Shown in pieces: positions 43,110 to 53,165 of a stretch of DNA of 64,000 bases. The stretch covers positions 143,967 through 207,966 of the forward strand of contig DASXUG010000015.1 of the NCBI GenBank assembly GCA_036504995.1. The letters run 5' to 3'. The position numbers and the translations under genes were made by a program. The notes under the pieces were generated by a model. It made no database searches. It had not been told where the DNA came from and was given only the letters and a program-made list of their open reading frames with translations. Numbering within the stretch: the stretch's first letter is position 1; each line of letters opens with the position of its first letter. The stretch is from DASXUG01 sp036504995 (GTDB taxonomy: Bacteria > Pseudomonadota > Gammaproteobacteria > Burkholderiales > Methylophilaceae).

Positions 43110-43895
43110 TTATACGAGCATCCATGCGGCCATGCCAGCCATGGTTAAATCTTCAATAATGGTAATTGTGCTCATGGGTAAATTAAACACGCTACCCAAA
43201 CAAGCGCAGCGGATTTTTTGCTTGTTCAATACGGCGCGAATCACGCCTAGGCTAGAAAAGGCCATCACGACCAAGGTGATGGTGTTGGTTATTGTAGGCT
43301 GCCAGTGCAGCACATAGGATAAGCCAAGTACTAGTTCAATAAACGGGTATATGAATCCATAGCTAGGAATGCGTTGCGCTAGTAAGTCATACATAGCGTA
43401 ACTGCTCGCAAAGGCTTTAATGTTGAGTAACTTAAAAAATGAAAATACTAAAAAGAACCCAGCCATAAAATTCATCATCCAACGATGCATGCTAAATTGG
43501 CTCAAGTCGTTGTTGGTTTGCGTTAATTCAATAGCAATAGTGGTGATTAGAATATAGCCAATAATCAGCAGTAAGGGCTGGTAAGTGGTTAACCAGCTTT
43601 CACTATCAGGTGCGACACTATTACTAGGAGTTTGAGTTAAAGTGACTGGGGTTGCTACGCTTAACTTGTAGTCACCAATATTAGCTAATGCTTGATTTAG
43701 CTGGATAATGTCAGCTTTTGGCTCAGACATAACCGCTTGGGCTGGGTCGAGCGTCACTTTGACCTGTGTGGCAAAGCTCGAGAGTATTTTCTCCACTTTG
43801 CTCACACATCCACCGCAATGCATACCAGTAATTTGATAGCTTACTGATTTAGCGGTGCTAGGTGCTGTATTTGCTTGAGAAGCGTGTGTATTCAA
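43110..43895 (-). CDS. HMA domain fused to a MauE/DoxX-like membrane domain
   Basis: Unusual fusion of 261 residues. Residues 18-85 are a heavy-metal-associated ferredoxin-like domain with the metal site GMHCGGC. A linker of about 30 residues leads to four transmembrane helices (about 118-255). The membrane part resembles MauE/DoxX redox proteins and has KIRCACLGSVFNLP, a Cys-x-Cys motif as in MauE. This suggests handling of a soft metal such as copper together with periplasmic thiol redox (inference). It lies between aat and the diguanylate cyclase gene with short gaps (14 and 4 bp). The function is not established. Confidence 0.75.
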   Translation of the reverse strand: MNTHASQANTAPSTAKSVSYQITGMHCGGCVSKVEKILSSFATQVKVTLDPAQAVMSEPKADIIQLNQALANIGDYKLSVATPVTLTQTPSNSVAPDSESWLTTYQPLLLIIGYILITTIAIELTQTNNDLSQFSMHRWMMNFMAGFFLVFSFFKLLNIKAFASSYAMYDLLAQRIPSYGFIYPFIELVLGLSYVLHWQPTITNTITLVVMAFSSLGVIRAVLNKQKIRCACLGSVFNLPMSTITIIEDLTMAGMAAWMLV

Positions 43896-43899
43896 TTGG

Positions 43900-45903
43900 C
43901 TATTCGTTTAATTCAATGTCACTCCAATTAAACACCTGATACATGTCTTTGCCAAGCACTTTTGCTTTGTACATGGTTTTATCTGCGATATCCAAGACCC
44001 TTTCTACATCAGCCTGATAACTCAGATTGGTGACTAACCCAGCACTGGCACTAATATTAATCACTTCATCTTTAATGAAAAATGGGATTTTAATCACTTC
44101 TAATAACCGCTCAATAGCGTTAAATGCTTCATCTTCTGACTTAATACCACAAACTAGAAGTGCAAACTCATCACCGCCGATACGAGCAAAGGTATCGCTT
44201 GATCTTAGACATAGGCGTACTCGTTGTGCGAGCTCTTTTAATAGCAGGTCACCCGCCTCATGACCAAGGCGATCATTGACGGGTTTAAATCCATCTAGAT
44301 CAAAATAGCAGGTGGCAAACTTTTCGTTGGTGCGTGTGATCAGGGATAATGCTTGTTTCAGCCGCTCCATAAATAAAACACGGTTGGGTAGCTGGGTGAG
44401 TGAATCATAGTAAGCCATATGCTCAAGACTGATTTGCTGATTTTTAAGCAAAGTAATATCAGAAAAAATACCAACATAATGACGTAGTTTTTTTTGTTCA
44501 TCTCTGACAATAGAGGCTTCTAGGTCAGCGATATAAATGTCACCGTTTTTGCGCTGATTTTCAATTTCCCCATGCCATATTCCATGCTTTAGAACATCCA
44601 CAATGATCTTAGAGAGATTTTTTTTGTTGAGCGATATGCAGTTGAGGTTTTGCACATTTTGCCCAACGCATTCTTCACTGGTAAAACCTGTTAAGCGCTC
44701 AAAAGCAGGATTCACTTGCACAATTACACCATGTGCATCGGTAATAAAAATACCATCGTGTGTATGCTCAAATACGCTAGCAGCAAGGGCTAAGCGGTCA
44801 CTGTTGTGTCTTATATCAGCAACCATAGCGCTGAGTTTGTTGCGCATTTTTAGAATATCTGACATTAAAGTGTTGGGTTTTGCGGAGAGTTGATCCTCAA
44901 CCAGATCGCCCTCTGAAATCCGTTTAACTAAGCTGGTGGCGGTGGAAAGATCAGCGCCTATTGGATTAAGCACCAGTTGTTTAAAGCGCAAGCCTATCAT
45001 TAAAAGTATGACCAGTATGATCATAGATGCGGCTAAGATAATGTAGAATGCTTTTGCATAACCTGCTGATTTTGCTTCAATTTTAGGGTAGGCTAATATA
45101 ACCTGAAAATCCCATTTAGGCACATTTTCGGTGACAAACTGCCAATTGTCAGGTTTTAGATTGATGAGAGCGGCGGCTTTGGCTTTGTCGATATGATCTG
45201 ATATGTAGCGAATTCTTCCCTTGTTGTCGACAATGGCTGAAAACCCAGAGCTTAGAAAGTGCGTAGTTTCAACGGTTTCACGTAGCGCCTGTACATTGGC
45301 TTCAAAACCCACATACCAAAGACCAATGATTTGGCCTTGGCTATTCAGCATAGGCTCGTAGCCTGTAATATAGGGGTCATCTAGAATGTCGACTACGCCA
45401 TAAAATGCCCGCCCTTGCTGGATGGACTTAATCGCTTTGCCGTAGGGGTCTAGTTTAGTTCCAATCGCACGTGAGCCATCTTTTTGTTTGATATTGGTGG
45501 ATACTCGAATAAAGTCCTCTCCATTTTTAACAAAAAGAGTAGCACTGCCTCCCGCAATTGCGGTAACACCATCCACTAAAGAAAAGTTGTTAATTTGGGC
45601 AGTATCGCCCATGACTAAATTGGGAAGGTTGCCCTCACCATAACTTACCAAGCCATTAATGTTAGGGGTCCCCAGCAGTCGCGCGCGATCTCGTAGTAAA
45701 CGCATTGAAGTGTTCACTTTGTCGCCCACCAGCGATTCCGTCAGAGTGAGCATACGGACTTGTGTCTGCGCTTGTTTTACCGCATTTTCATACACAGACT
45801 GCATTTCTCTGCCAGCTTCTACATAAGCGAAAGCCGCTGCTAGCAATGTGATTAACAATGCTATTGGGATAAGCAGTTGTCTTAATGTGGAGGTCTTTTT
45901 CAT
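43900..45903 (-). CDS. Cache-HAMP-PAS diguanylate cyclase
   Basis: Membrane sensor making cyclic di-GMP. Residues 9-28 form the first transmembrane helix, 40-285 a periplasmic Cache domain (Cache_3/Cache_2 type, with GYEPMLNSQGQIIGLWYVG), about 288-308 the second TM and 312-365 HAMP. PAS is near 370-490 (HTHDGIFITDAHGVIVQVN). The GGDEF domain at 500-660 has FARIGGDEF with an RSSD inhibitory site five residues earlier, so it looks active and product-inhibited. There is no EAL domain. Four bases from the HMA-MauE gene, probably in one transcript. Confidence 0.93.
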   Translation of the reverse strand: MKKTSTLRQLLIPIALLITLLAAAFAYVEAGREMQSVYENAVKQAQTQVRMLTLTESLVGDKVNTSMRLLRDRARLLGTPNINGLVSYGEGNLPNLVMGDTAQINNFSLVDGVTAIAGGSATLFVKNGEDFIRVSTNIKQKDGSRAIGTKLDPYGKAIKSIQQGRAFYGVVDILDDPYITGYEPMLNSQGQIIGLWYVGFEANVQALRETVETTHFLSSGFSAIVDNKGRIRYISDHIDKAKAAALINLKPDNWQFVTENVPKWDFQVILAYPKIEAKSAGYAKAFYIILAASMIILVILLMIGLRFKQLVLNPIGADLSTATSLVKRISEGDLVEDQLSAKPNTLMSDILKMRNKLSAMVADIRHNSDRLALAASVFEHTHDGIFITDAHGVIVQVNPAFERLTGFTSEECVGQNVQNLNCISLNKKNLSKIIVDVLKHGIWHGEIENQRKNGDIYIADLEASIVRDEQKKLRHYVGIFSDITLLKNQQISLEHMAYYDSLTQLPNRVLFMERLKQALSLITRTNEKFATCYFDLDGFKPVNDRLGHEAGDLLLKELAQRVRLCLRSSDTFARIGGDEFALLVCGIKSEDEAFNAIERLLEVIKIPFFIKDEVINISASAGLVTNLSYQADVERVLDIADKTMYKAKVLGKDMYQVFNWSDIELNE

Positions 45904-46078
45904 TTAATATACATTGTGTTCTTCAGAAGCGTTAATAACAGCGCGCTCTTAAGTTTACGACATTAGTTTACATTTATTAACCCATTGTTACAATTTTTTT
46001 GGACTCATTCCATAAAAATCCAGTTAAATCATAATCGTATTTCGTGAAAATCTAAATCCAGAGTAAAATAGTCAAGTT

Positions 46079-48253
46079 ATGGAAATGTATACTTCGATTA
46101 CCGTTAAGCCCATCTTGAGTTATCGTCCTTATTGGGCGAAGCGCTTTGGTGCTGCCCCTATTTTACCTATGAGTCGTGCCGAAATGGATGCGTTGGGGTG
46201 GGATAGTTGCGATATTATTCTGGTCACGGGTGATGCTTATATTGATCACCCAAGCTTTGGCATGGCCTTGGTCGGGCGCCTGTTAGAAGCGCAGGGTTTT
46301 CGGGTAGGTATTATTGCACAGCCTGACTGGCAGTCTGCCGATCCCTTTAAAGCACTAGGCAAGCCTAATCTCTACTTTGGCGTGACTGCAGGCAATATGG
46401 ATAGTATGGTCAATCGCTACACCGCCGACCGTAAAATTCGCTCTGATGACGCCTACACTCCAGAAGCGAAAGCAGGGAAGCGCCCCGATCGTGCTGTTCT
46501 TGTATATTCACAACGTTGCCGCGAGGCTTACCCAGATGCGCCTCTCGTGATTGGCAGTATTGAGGCGAGTTTACGCCGTATTGCCCATTATGATTATTGG
46601 TCGGACAAAGTGCGCCGCTCAATTTTAGTCGATTCAAAAGCTGACTTATTGATTTATGGTAATGCCGAGCGTGCCTTGATTGAGTTGAGTCACCGTATTG
46701 CTAAAGGCGAAAAGTTAAGCGAAATTCAAGATGTTCGCGGTACAGCATTTTTGCGTAAAGCGATTCCAGAAGGTTGGGATGTCGTAGAGTCTACCAAGTT
46801 AGATCGCCCAGGGCATGTTGAAAAGCATGTTGACCCCTACGAAATGAAAATGGGCGCTGGCACCAGTTGCGAAACCGACGCCAAAAAAGACGAAGTGCCT
46901 TTGCCTGAAGGCTTAAATGCCATCCAAATTATACGTAAACCTAAAGCAGATCGCTCTAAGCAAGTGGTGCGCTTGCCAGATTATGAGCAGGTTGCCAACG
47001 ATCCCGTGTTATATGCGCATGCTTCCCGCGTGTTACACCTAGAAGCTAATCCTGGAAATGCGCGTGCTTTGGTACAAAAGCATGGCGACCGTGAAGTGTG
47101 GCTTAATCCGCCGCCGATTCCACTCACAACTAAAGAGATGGATTACGTCTACGATTTACCCTATGCACGTAAGCCCCATTCCGCTTATGGCACAGCAAAA
47201 ATTCCCGCTTGGGACATGATACGTTTTTCAGTCAACATTATGCGCGGCTGCTTTGGTGGTTGCACGTTTTGTAGCATTACCGAGCATGAAGGCCGTATTA
47301 TTCAAAGCCGTTCAGAAGCAAGTATTCTGAAAGAGGTTGAAGAAATTCGCGATAAAGTCGATGGCTTTACAGGCGTGATTTCCGACCTCGGCGGCCCAAC
47401 CGCCAATATGTACCGCATGGCATGCAAATCAGAAACGATAGAAAAAGCCTGTCGTAAACTCTCATGCGTGTATCCCGATATTTGCGAGAACTTGAATACA
47501 GACCACTCCGCACTTATTCAACTTTATCGCAAAGCTCGTGCGATTAAAGGGGTGAAAAAAATCCTGGTGAGCTCGGGTTTGCGTTACGATTTGGCGGTGA
47601 AATCGCCTGAATATGTCAAAGAGTTGGTACAGCACCATGTGGGTGGCTATCTGAAAATTGCGCCAGAGCATAGTGAAGAAAACGTGCTTAGCAAGATGAT
47701 GAAGCCAGGCATGGGCGCCTACGATGCATTCAAAGTCATGTTTGAAAAGTTCAGCAAAGAAGCAGGTAAGGAGCAGTATTTAATACCCTACTTTATTGCT
47801 GCACACCCAGGCACAACGGACGAAGATATGCTCAATCTTGCGTTATGGCTTAAGCGCTATGACTTTAAGCTAGACCAAGTGCAAACCTTTACGCCTACGC
47901 CGATGGCGATGGCAACCGCCATGTATCATAGTGGTAAAAATCCATTACGCAAGGTCACTGCCGATTCTGATGATGTGCCTATTCCCAAAGCGGGTGGGGT
48001 GCGCCGTTTGCATAAGGCATTTATTCGTTATCATGACCCAAATAATTGGCCCATGTTGCGCGAGGCCTTGAAAAAAATGGGACGAGCAGATTTGATTGGC
48101 AATAGCAAAAAACATCTGGTGCCAGCGTTTCAACCTTTGGTTATTAAGCCTGTCGTACCAGCGCGGGTTAATAAAATTGAACGTAGTGCAAAATTAGCGA
48201 GAACCGCGAAGTTAAATATTGGCTCTAAAAAATCCCCACGCTCACCAAAGTAA
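46079..48253 (+). CDS. YgiQ-family radical SAM protein
   Basis: UPF0313/YgiQ radical SAM enzyme of 724 residues. The N-terminal region (1-330, beginning near ILSYRPYWAKRFG) carries LVTGDAYIDHPSFG and a B12-binding-like fold. The radical SAM Cys triad is in MRGCFGGCTFCSITEHEG near residues 391-398. The C-terminal part has HSGKNPL and a basic tail (about 690-724). The reaction is unknown for the family. Upstream is the divergent diguanylate cyclase across 175 bp. The ATG at 46079 has no strong ribosome-binding site. Confidence 0.92.
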   Translation: MEMYTSITVKPILSYRPYWAKRFGAAPILPMSRAEMDALGWDSCDIILVTGDAYIDHPSFGMALVGRLLEAQGFRVGIIAQPDWQSADPFKALGKPNLYFGVTAGNMDSMVNRYTADRKIRSDDAYTPEAKAGKRPDRAVLVYSQRCREAYPDAPLVIGSIEASLRRIAHYDYWSDKVRRSILVDSKADLLIYGNAERALIELSHRIAKGEKLSEIQDVRGTAFLRKAIPEGWDVVESTKLDRPGHVEKHVDPYEMKMGAGTSCETDAKKDEVPLPEGLNAIQIIRKPKADRSKQVVRLPDYEQVANDPVLYAHASRVLHLEANPGNARALVQKHGDREVWLNPPPIPLTTKEMDYVYDLPYARKPHSAYGTAKIPAWDMIRFSVNIMRGCFGGCTFCSITEHEGRIIQSRSEASILKEVEEIRDKVDGFTGVISDLGGPTANMYRMACKSETIEKACRKLSCVYPDICENLNTDHSALIQLYRKARAIKGVKKILVSSGLRYDLAVKSPEYVKELVQHHVGGYLKIAPEHSEENVLSKMMKPGMGAYDAFKVMFEKFSKEAGKEQYLIPYFIAAHPGTTDEDMLNLALWLKRYDFKLDQVQTFTPTPMAMATAMYHSGKNPLRKVTADSDDVPIPKAGGVRRLHKAFIRYHDPNNWPMLREALKKMGRADLIGNSKKHLVPAFQPLVIKPVVPARVNKIERSAKLARTAKLNIGSKKSPRSPK

Positions 48254-48296
48254 TTTAATCAATTAATTCACTTTCCAAGCTCACAAATTAACCTAG

Positions 48297-48866
48297 CTAC
48301 TGAATATGAGGCCCTGCTTTGTATTCAGTGACAGGTGCGTTTTGGTTAACATAGATAAGCTGTTCCGTAGCAAACCCTAAATTCTTTGCTTGCGCCAGCA
48401 GTTCTTGTTTGATGGGGTAACTGAGTTGTGGGGTGCGGGATAATATCCAAAAATAAGATTTGTCAGGGCCGCAAATCATCACATAGTTGTAATAAGGCTT
48501 ATCCAGAGCGATGATATTGTAAGCCCCGTAAAATGGGCCAAAGAACGAAACTTTTAGTTTGCCTAAGTAGCGCTTATCGGCGTTGGGTGGTGCCAGAAAA
48601 TAGGCTTTACCTTCAGCCTCACTCCATTTTTGCTTTTTGGCGTCATAGCCACGGTTGATGACCTTAATGCCACCATCATCACGCATGCTATAAGTAGCAG
48701 TGACGTTTTCAAGGCCGCGTTCGAAGGAGTGGTCGAGTCTTGCAATTTCATACCAAGTTCCTAGGTACTGATTGGCGTCTATATTATCTACCACTTTAAC
48801 GTTGGCTGGTACGCCCATGCAGCTAGATAAAATGGCTGCGATGACGATGCTAAAAGCAAGTTTCAT
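48297..48866 (-). CDS. blc: outer-membrane lipocalin lipoprotein
   Basis: Bacterial lipocalin of the Blc type, binding lysophospholipids or fatty acids at the outer membrane. A lipoprotein signal ends in the lipobox LSSC with Cys16 as lipidation site. The lipocalin motif YLGTWYEIARLDHSFERGL (residues 34-52) and the C-terminal ILSRTPQLSYP match E. coli Blc. Length 189 fits. It is convergent with ygiQ and divergent from the kinase gene, separated by only 35 or 125 bp depending on the kinase start. Confidence 0.9.
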   Translation of the reverse strand: MKLAFSIVIAAILSSCMGVPANVKVVDNIDANQYLGTWYEIARLDHSFERGLENVTATYSMRDDGGIKVINRGYDAKKQKWSEAEGKAYFLAPPNADKRYLGKLKVSFFGPFYGAYNIIALDKPYYNYVMICGPDKSYFWILSRTPQLSYPIKQELLAQAKNLGFATEQLIYVNQNAPVTEYKAGPHIQ

Positions 48867-48991
48867 ATTTTTATCGCTATTTTTAGTGTTGCATTGAGAC
48901 TATGCTTTGTTTAAATGGTTGCTACAATCAAACAATCATTTTATTGAAAATTTTACACAATTTTTATACGGTATCGCACAAAATACCTCCC

Positions 48992-50503
48992 ATGTTGAAA
49001 ATTCATTCATTGGGTTCCACAAAGTCACTTTTCATCGCTGTGGGCGGTTGCGTGGTGATGACATATATTTCCACGCTCTTGTTGCCGCACGTGGCGCTCG
49101 CCAATATTGTGATGCTGTTTTTATTAACTGTATTTTTAATTGCAGTTTTTCTGGGTAGTCATGCTGGTATTTTAGCTGCATTCCTAAGTGTGGGCTTGTT
49201 TGATTATTTTTGCGTGTCACCACGTTTTTCTATGGCAGTGGATGATGTGCAATATCTTATTACTTTTAGTGTCATGCTAGTGGTGGCGCTCATTACAGGC
49301 CAATTAGCGGCTCGTTTGCAACATCAAGTTTTGCTTTCACAGCAACGCCTTAATCGTACCCAGGCCCTGTATGAGTTAGCTAGTGCTTTGTCGGGTGTGC
49401 TTAAGCTCAATCAAGTATCTTCACTGGTAGACCAATTTTTAAAAGATACTCTGCAACTGGAAAGTGTCGTGTTGTTGCCAGAGCAAGATGCTTTAGTTCC
49501 ACTTTCTGCGCATCATGTCTGGTTTGAATCCCATATGGCTTGGGCAGCCTATCAGAGTGATAGCAGCAAAATTTTATCTGAACCAGATGGTATTTATTAC
49601 TTTCCCCTAAAAGGCTCAACGCGATCTCGCGGTGTATTGGTGCTGGCCTTAGCACAAGGTAAAAGCGCCCTAAAAGATGATGTGTTGGAGCTACTGCTGA
49701 CGGTAGCTTCATTGCTGGCCATTACCATTGAGCGTTTACATTATGTAGAAGTAGCTGGCCATACGGAAACGCAAATGGCTACTGAGCGCTTACGTAGTTC
49801 AATTTTATCCAGTTTGTCGCATGACTTGCGCACACCTTTGACCATTATGGTGGGCATGGCAGATTCATTAATATCAGCTAAGCCAGCGTTATCCAATTAT
49901 CAATTGGAGGTGCTGGGCTCTTTACACCAGCAATCTTTCAAGCTCAGTGGCATGGTGACCAACTTGTTAGAAATGGCGAGATTGCAAACGGGCGAGATCA
50001 GGTTAAGAAAAGAGTGGCAACCCCTTGAAGAGGTGATCGGTGCGAGTATTCAAATGTTGGTGCAAGCCTTGCATCAACATACGGTACGCGTCCATCTGCC
50101 CGATGATTTACCTATGCTCGCGTTTGACGCTGTATTGATAGAGCGCGTTTTTTATAACTTGATTGAGAATGCGATTAAATATTCTCCTGCTGGCAGCACG
50201 ATTGTAATAGCGGCAGAGGTTGGTGGAGATTCGGTACTGGTTTCAGTCAGTGATAGCGGCTTGGGCATCCCCGCAGATCAGATTAATGCAATATTCGACA
50301 TGTTTGTTCGAGCGCATTCTGCTGATCAAGCCATTGCTGGCACGGGGATTGGTTTAGCGGTATGCCGATCGATTGTGGAAGCGCATCAAGGGCGAATTTT
50401 CGCTGAGAATACGCCAGATGGTGGTGCTTGCATAAAATTTACATTGCCAGTGGGTACGCCACCAGTGTTAAGCGAAGCATTGCTTGAGGGGGAGTCTATA
50501 TGA
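48992..50503 (+). CDS. KdpD-like sensor histidine kinase without the N-terminal KdpD/Usp domains
   Basis: Membrane histidine kinase corresponding only to the C-terminal half of KdpD. Four transmembrane helices (DUF4118, about residues 10-115 from this start) include SHAGILAAFLSVGLFDYF and the KdpD-type VDDVQYLITFSVMLVVALITG. A GAF-like segment (about 125-260) precedes HisKA with SSLSHDLRTPL and HATPase with NLIENAIKYSP, DSGLGIP and GTGIGLAV. KdpD's roughly 400-residue cytoplasmic N-terminus (P-loop and Usp) is absent. I prefer the ATG at 48992; 48902 would add 30 residues. Neither has a good ribosome-binding site. It overlaps the response regulator gene by ATGA. Confidence 0.85.
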   Translation: MLKIHSLGSTKSLFIAVGGCVVMTYISTLLLPHVALANIVMLFLLTVFLIAVFLGSHAGILAAFLSVGLFDYFCVSPRFSMAVDDVQYLITFSVMLVVALITGQLAARLQHQVLLSQQRLNRTQALYELASALSGVLKLNQVSSLVDQFLKDTLQLESVVLLPEQDALVPLSAHHVWFESHMAWAAYQSDSSKILSEPDGIYYFPLKGSTRSRGVLVLALAQGKSALKDDVLELLLTVASLLAITIERLHYVEVAGHTETQMATERLRSSILSSLSHDLRTPLTIMVGMADSLISAKPALSNYQLEVLGSLHQQSFKLSGMVTNLLEMARLQTGEIRLRKEWQPLEEVIGASIQMLVQALHQHTVRVHLPDDLPMLAFDAVLIERVFYNLIENAIKYSPAGSTIVIAAEVGGDSVLVSVSDSGLGIPADQINAIFDMFVRAHSADQAIAGTGIGLAVCRSIVEAHQGRIFAENTPDGGACIKFTLPVGTPPVLSEALLEGESI

Positions 50504-51189
50504 CGTCACTAGCCCCAGTGGTGGTCGTGATTGAAGATGAGCCGCAGATTCGTCGCTTTGTGTGTGCTGCGCTTGAAGATGAGGGCTGCGTGGTTTTTGA
50601 AGCAAGCTCAGCGAAACAAGGCTTGTTAGAAGCTGCTAACCGTAAACCAGATTTAATCGTGCTTGATTTGGGTTTGCCAGATTTAGATGGTTTGCAAGTG
50701 GTGATTCAACTACGCACTTGGAGCAGCCTGCCAATTTTGATTTTATCTGCGCGGGCGAGTGAGCAAGACAAAATTGCCGCCTTGGATGCGGGCGCAGACG
50801 ATTATCTGACCAAGCCCTTTGGTGTAGGTGAGTTGCTGGCCAGAGTGCGCGCTTTATTAAGACGCAGGGTGCAAATGTCAGACTTACCAACTCTCGTTAC
50901 CATCGGTGAGTTACAAGTGGATTTTATTAACCGCACGGTGACCAAGGCTGGCGAGCCGCTGCACCTTACCCCTATAGAGTTTCGACTGCTTTGCGTGCTA
51001 TACGCCAGTGCTGGGCGTGTTATTACTCAGCGCCAATTGCTAAAAGAAGTATGGGGCCCAGGCCACGCGGAAAGTAATCATTATTTGCGGATTTTTGTCG
51101 GACATTTGCGTCGCAAAATTGAAATTGATTCAGCGCAGCCCAAGCATATTTTGACGGAAACTGGCGTTGGATACCGTTTTCAGGTTTAA
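50500..51189 (+). CDS. KdpE-like OmpR-family response regulator
   Basis: Winged-helix response regulator of 229 residues. The receiver has EDEPQIRRF, the phosphoacceptor Asp in LIVLDLGLPDLDG near residue 54 and KPFGVGELLARVRALLRR. The DNA-binding domain (130-225) ends IEIDSAQPKHILTETGVGYRF, closely KdpE-like. Its ATG overlaps the kinase stop. The next gene is kup, not kdpFABC, so the likely target is the potassium transporter downstream (inference from gene order). Confidence 0.9.
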   Translation: MTSLAPVVVVIEDEPQIRRFVCAALEDEGCVVFEASSAKQGLLEAANRKPDLIVLDLGLPDLDGLQVVIQLRTWSSLPILILSARASEQDKIAALDAGADDYLTKPFGVGELLARVRALLRRRVQMSDLPTLVTIGELQVDFINRTVTKAGEPLHLTPIEFRLLCVLYASAGRVITQRQLLKEVWGPGHAESNHYLRIFVGHLRRKIEIDSAQPKHILTETGVGYRFQV

Positions 51190-51241
51190 GGGCGAGCACT
51201 TTTAGGTTTGTTTTTTATTTTAAGTAGAGATAGGACTTTGT

Positions 51242-53161
51242 ATGCAATCTGCAACTACGTCAGTCAATTTAACCATTAAGCCAGAAATTAAAAAGAGTGC
51301 CACCCCCATGCTGGCGCTTGCCGCACTAGGTGTGGTATATGGCGATATTGGGACCAGCCCACTTTATACCTTGCACGAAATTTTTGCGGGGGCACATAAC
51401 CCTGTGCCAATTACGCATGACAATATTCTGGGCATACTCTCATTGATGTTTTGGGCATTAATGATGATCGTATCATTTAAATATGTGCTGTTTATTATGC
51501 GCGCAGATAATCGTGGTGAGGGCGGTATTATGGCTTTAATGGCCTTAGTGCGAAATATTGGCAGCACTAAACAAGTGGCCTTCTTAATGACACTGGGCTT
51601 GCTGGGCGCAGCCCTTTTTTATGGAGACGCTGTGATTACCCCAGCAATTTCGGTACTTTCCGCGATTGAGGGCTTACAAATTGCAGCGCCCAGCTTAAAA
51701 GCGTTTGTTTTGCCATTAACCGTAGCAGTTTTGGTGATGCTATTCTCATTTCAAAAATACGGCACGGCCACGGTTGGTAAGCTATTTGGCCCCATTGTTG
51801 TCATCTGGTTTGTGACGCTTGCAATCCTGGGGGTGATGGGGATCGCACGCGTACCTGCTGTATTACAGGCATTGAATCCTAGCTATGCGATTGGGTTTTT
51901 AGCTGGACATGGGCCTTTGGGTTTTTTTGCATTAGCCGCAGTGGTGTTGACGGTTACAGGGGCTGAAGCGTTGTATGCAGATATGGGGCATTTCGGGAGA
52001 AAACCTGTACAGCTCGCCTGGTTCTTTATCGTATTACCAGCTTTGGTGTTGAATTACTTTGGTCAAGGGGCGTTATTGTTAACTAATCCTGCTGCCATAG
52101 AAAACCCATTTTATTTATTAGCGCCTACTTGGGCCCTGTATCCACTGGTCGCACTATCGACCATAGCCACTGTTATTGCTTCGCAAGCTGTTATTTCTGG
52201 GGCGTATTCAATTACACAGCAAGCCATTCAATTAGGTTACTGTCCGCGTATGGAAATTCAGCACACCTCCAGTAGTGAGCGAGGACAGATTTACGTGCCT
52301 ACTGTGAATTGGGGCCTGATGATTGCAGTCGTTTTGTTAGTGCTGGCATTTGGCTCATCATCAAGCTTAGCTGCGGCTTATGGCATAGCCGTGACTGGCA
52401 CCATGATTATCACCACCATTCTGGCTTATGTGGTTGCGTGCAATACATTGGGTTGGAATCGTAGCTTAGTTAGCGCCTTAGTTGCTGTATTTTTGGTGGT
52501 GGATATTGCATTCTTTAGTGCAAATTTGACCAAGATTCCAGATGGTGGATGGTTGCCACTTGTTTTTGGTATTGCCTTATTTGTATTGATGTCGACTTGG
52601 AGAATGGGGCGTCAATTATTAACCAAGAAACTGGTTGAGGAGTCTATGCAGTTAGCGCCTTTTATTCAAAGTCTCAATCTTTCGAGTTCCAGTGCTGCTA
52701 TCCAGCGTGTTTCTGGCAGTGCCGTATTTCTGACACATAACCAGACCATTGTTCCGCATGCGCTTTTGCATAGTTTGAAGCACTACAAGGCATTGCATGA
52801 GCGCGTAATCTTACTGACGATGAAGACAGAAGATACACCCGTAGTGGAGACTGCTAAGCGTGTAGTGGTAGAAGCGTTGGGTGGCGATTTCTATCGAGTG
52901 TTGATCAGTTATGGATTTACTGAAAAACCAGATATCCCTGCTGCCCTAATGCAGTGTCGTGAATATAATCTAGTGTTGGATGAAATGGATACTTCCTACT
53001 TTTTAGGCCGCGAAACCTTAATTCCAAAAGTAAACGCAACTATGGCACTCTGGCGTGAAAAGCTGTTTATCAATATGTTTAGAAATGCAGGCAGCGCTGC
53101 TGATTATTTTGGTTTACCACACAACCGTGTAGTAGAGCTTGGTGCACAAGTGGTTTTATAA
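51242..53161 (+). CDS. kup: low-affinity potassium uptake transporter Kup
   Basis: Proton-coupled potassium importer of the KUP/HAK/KT family in the inner membrane. The signature GVVYGDIGTSPLYTL is at residues 29-43; about 12 transmembrane helices follow to about 440, then the cytoplasmic C-terminal domain (IVPHALLHSLKHYKALHERV, residues 501 onward). Length 639 is normal. It lies 52 bp after the kdpE-like gene, suggesting co-transcription or direct control, and is convergent with yaiI across four bases. Confidence 0.95.
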   Translation: MQSATTSVNLTIKPEIKKSATPMLALAALGVVYGDIGTSPLYTLHEIFAGAHNPVPITHDNILGILSLMFWALMMIVSFKYVLFIMRADNRGEGGIMALMALVRNIGSTKQVAFLMTLGLLGAALFYGDAVITPAISVLSAIEGLQIAAPSLKAFVLPLTVAVLVMLFSFQKYGTATVGKLFGPIVVIWFVTLAILGVMGIARVPAVLQALNPSYAIGFLAGHGPLGFFALAAVVLTVTGAEALYADMGHFGRKPVQLAWFFIVLPALVLNYFGQGALLLTNPAAIENPFYLLAPTWALYPLVALSTIATVIASQAVISGAYSITQQAIQLGYCPRMEIQHTSSSERGQIYVPTVNWGLMIAVVLLVLAFGSSSSLAAAYGIAVTGTMIITTILAYVVACNTLGWNRSLVSALVAVFLVVDIAFFSANLTKIPDGGWLPLVFGIALFVLMSTWRMGRQLLTKKLVEESMQLAPFIQSLNLSSSSAAIQRVSGSAVFLTHNQTIVPHALLHSLKHYKALHERVILLTMKTEDTPVVETAKRVVVEALGGDFYRVLISYGFTEKPDIPAALMQCREYNLVLDEMDTSYFLGRETLIPKVNATMALWREKLFINMFRNAGSAADYFGLPHNRVVELGAQVVL

Positions 53162-53165
53162 ATGA

